The position numbers and the translations under genes were made by a program. From Bacillus sp. SJS (GTDB lineage: Bacteria > Bacillota > Bacilli > Bacillales > Bacillaceae), in the NCBI RefSeq assembly GCF_000732485.2, contig NZ_JAQV02000032.1:1-53541 (forward strand): a stretch of 53,541 nt of DNA, read 5' to 3'. Below the pieces are notes generated by a model, which was given only the letters and a program-made list of their open reading frames with translations, was not told where the DNA came from and ran no database searches. This document shows, piece after piece, positions 52,230 to 53,541 of this stretch; positions within the stretch are counted from its first letter, which is position 1; each line of letters begins with the position of its first letter.

Positions 52230-53195
52230 TTATACTAATTTTGAAACATCATAAATTCTGCCTTTATTCTCTCCATTTTGGGGAACTTTCAGCTGTTTAA
52301 TCAATCTGTATGCCAATTTAGGTGATTGAATTTCAAGAAAGGCTCTCAACTTATTATTTGTTAAGTTAGTGGAAAATAAAAGACCATAATCTTTAATAGC
52401 TTCCACATGTTCATCTAAAGATTTAAACTGGCAGCTTCTGCATACCCATGTCCTGCAAGTTCTATGCATAGGGACGGCACTGCATTTTGGACAAATTACA
52501 CCTTTTTTTAATTCCTCTTTCTTAATACTATATTGTGAAAGGAGATCCGTATCTAACGGCACATGTGCATTCAATAGCTCTTTAGACACGCGTTTCAAAC
52601 TTGATAATTGGATTTTTTTGGTATAAAGAGAACGAAGAGATTGAATTTTGTCAGGCAAATTAGAGGCCCGTAGTATCTTGTCAATATACTTCTCACTGGA
52701 GGATAATGTTTGAAGAACTGCGCGGGGATTCGTAATTACAATGTAATACTCAATTTGTAGTTCAGGAAGTTTCTTGTCTTTCATCCATAACGAAAGCAGC
52801 CTTGCATACCTTTTAGCTTGAAGAACCGGATCTGGAAAAACTTCCTCTCTTCCATTATTAATTCTTATGACCTGCTGGAAATGCGGATCAAACTTGACCA
52901 CACCACTAATATTCTTTGACTCTAATATTAACAGAAAAGAATTAAATATTATTAAACTGTCAATTTGAAAATACTGATCCTGATAATAAAGTCTGAGATC
53001 GTTTACTATATAATAATCTCTCCCTTCTACTTCATTTAAATAATAATCCATTGAATACTCACCATTTAAACCTGCCAATCGCTTTGCTAAATCACCCTCA
53101 ATCTCACTGTATTTAGAATGATTTTTGGGGAGCCTCCGCAATAGAGCCTCCTGTTTTTTGATTAAAATTGATTTCTCCCTTTGTTTTACAATCAA
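52230..53195 (-). CDS. NERD-domain (nuclease-related) protein with zinc ribbon
   Basis: The 321-residue protein has a coiled N terminus, a NERD domain (about residues 38-150; G-E-Y-S-M-D-Y-Y-L, Q-I-D-S-L-I-I-F, L-L-I-L-E-S-K-N-I-S-G, the last being the restriction-nuclease-like E-x-K) and a C-terminal four-cysteine ribbon (C-P-K-C near 234, C-R-x-C-x-x-C near 246-257). NERD proteins are predicted DNA-processing nucleases. The start is TTG at 53195 after AAAGGGAG. It leads the two-gene unit with the nucleotidyltransferase. A defence or repair role is possible but unproven. Confidence 0.87.
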   Translation of the reverse strand: MIVKQREKSILIKKQEALLRRLPKNHSKYSEIEGDLAKRLAGLNGEYSMDYYLNEVEGRDYYIVNDLRLYYQDQYFQIDSLIIFNSFLLILESKNISGVVKFDPHFQQVIRINNGREEVFPDPVLQAKRYARLLSLWMKDKKLPELQIEYYIVITNPRAVLQTLSSSEKYIDKILRASNLPDKIQSLRSLYTKKIQLSSLKRVSKELLNAHVPLDTDLLSQYSIKKEELKKGVICPKCSAVPMHRTCRTWVCRSCQFKSLDEHVEAIKDYGLLFSTNLTNNKLRAFLEIQSPKLAYRLIKQLKVPQNGENKGRIYDVSKLV

Positions 53196-53362
53196 TCTGT
53201 CACTCCCTTTCTATTTTACGATTTCGTCATTATTAGGAAAATGTCCTTCTACAGGAAAGTTTTCGTTTCAAAATAGTTTTATTCCGGGCTAAATATCTCT
53301 TTTCAAATGAATATTGGCTTCTGAATCTATATCTCAGTCTATATTTCGAATATTGAATCTGC

Positions 53363-53541
53363 TATCGGACATTCACCCTCTTTTATCGGACTCTCATTTC
53401 AGGATATCGGACCCTCGCTACCTTTTATCGGACACTGTTATCCTTATATCGGACATTGCACCAGTTATCGGACATTCGCCCTCTTTTATCGGTCACTCAT
53501 TTCAGGATATCGGACCCTCGCTACCTTTTATCGGACGCTGT
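53363..53541. repeat. Array of TATCGGACAC words at 21-bp pitch, cut by window end
   Basis: TATCGGAC-type words begin at 53363, 53384, 53405, 53426, 53447, 53466, 53487, 53508 and 53529. All steps are 21 bp except one of 19. There is also an 82-bp duplication: the stretch at 53374-53440 recurs at 53477-53541 with few changes. It lies upstream of the NERD gene and continues past the window. Confidence 0.9.

Overview
The window reads as chromosomal DNA from a low-to-moderate GC, Gram-positive, spore-former-type Bacillaceae, probably outside the B. cereus group. The evidence is strong AGGAGG-type ribosome binding sites, frequent TTG and GTG starts, U-tract terminators, lysine and c-di-AMP riboswitches, and families typical of Bacillus (DUF3970, DUF3243, DUF4003, EcsC, YusW-like). 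Housekeeping genes such as fumC, brnQ, gltT and map make a plasmid unlikely.

Layout. 1-15500: membrane and transport genes (DedA, two DAACS symporters, one behind a c-di-AMP riboswitch, TatA, a lysine-riboswitch-controlled permease), cell-wall enzymes (DacF-like carboxypeptidase, a divergent MurE-like ligase), fumC, small regulatory or unknown genes, and brnQ. 15501-16557: a non-coding block with two arrays of short words repeated every 21 bp. 16558-33813: a surface-polymer region, all key genes on the minus strand: an InhA metalloprotease, a complete poly-gamma-glutamate capsule operon in the order capB-capC-capA-capD-capE, a polyketide-type oxygenase plus methyltransferase pair, a STAS-domain stress-type regulator, and a complete hyaluronan operon in the order hasA-hasC-hasB followed by a secreted YusW-like protein. 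34522-38745: an FtsX-type ABC exporter with a UgtP-like glycosyltransferase. 39178-40863: a two-gene PHA-synthase-like locus. 40943-48270: DedA, reductases, a WYL regulator, a methionine aminopeptidase, DUF4003, cupin, and an HtrA protease. 48366-48900: GC-rich dispersed repeats. 48982-51375: a class F sortase carrying an FN3 domain with an MPKTG-anchored duplicated-domain surface protein. 51485-53195: a nucleotidyltransferase and a NERD nuclease-type protein. 53363-53541: a third 21-bp word array that runs off the end.

How it fits together. capBCADE would make and wall-anchor poly-gamma-glutamate. hasACB would make hyaluronan or a close UDP-sugar polymer: HasC makes UDP-glucose, HasB oxidises it to UDP-glucuronate, and HasA polymerises it. 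Finding both capsule systems within about 18 kb, beside an InhA protease, recalls anthrax-type B. cereus strains, where the two loci sit on separate plasmids. No toxin genes are visible here.

The least explained signals are the three word arrays. They use different words (TTTTCCAGCCG, AATTGCTGACTT, TATCGGACAC) but the same 21-bp pitch, and they sit only between genes.
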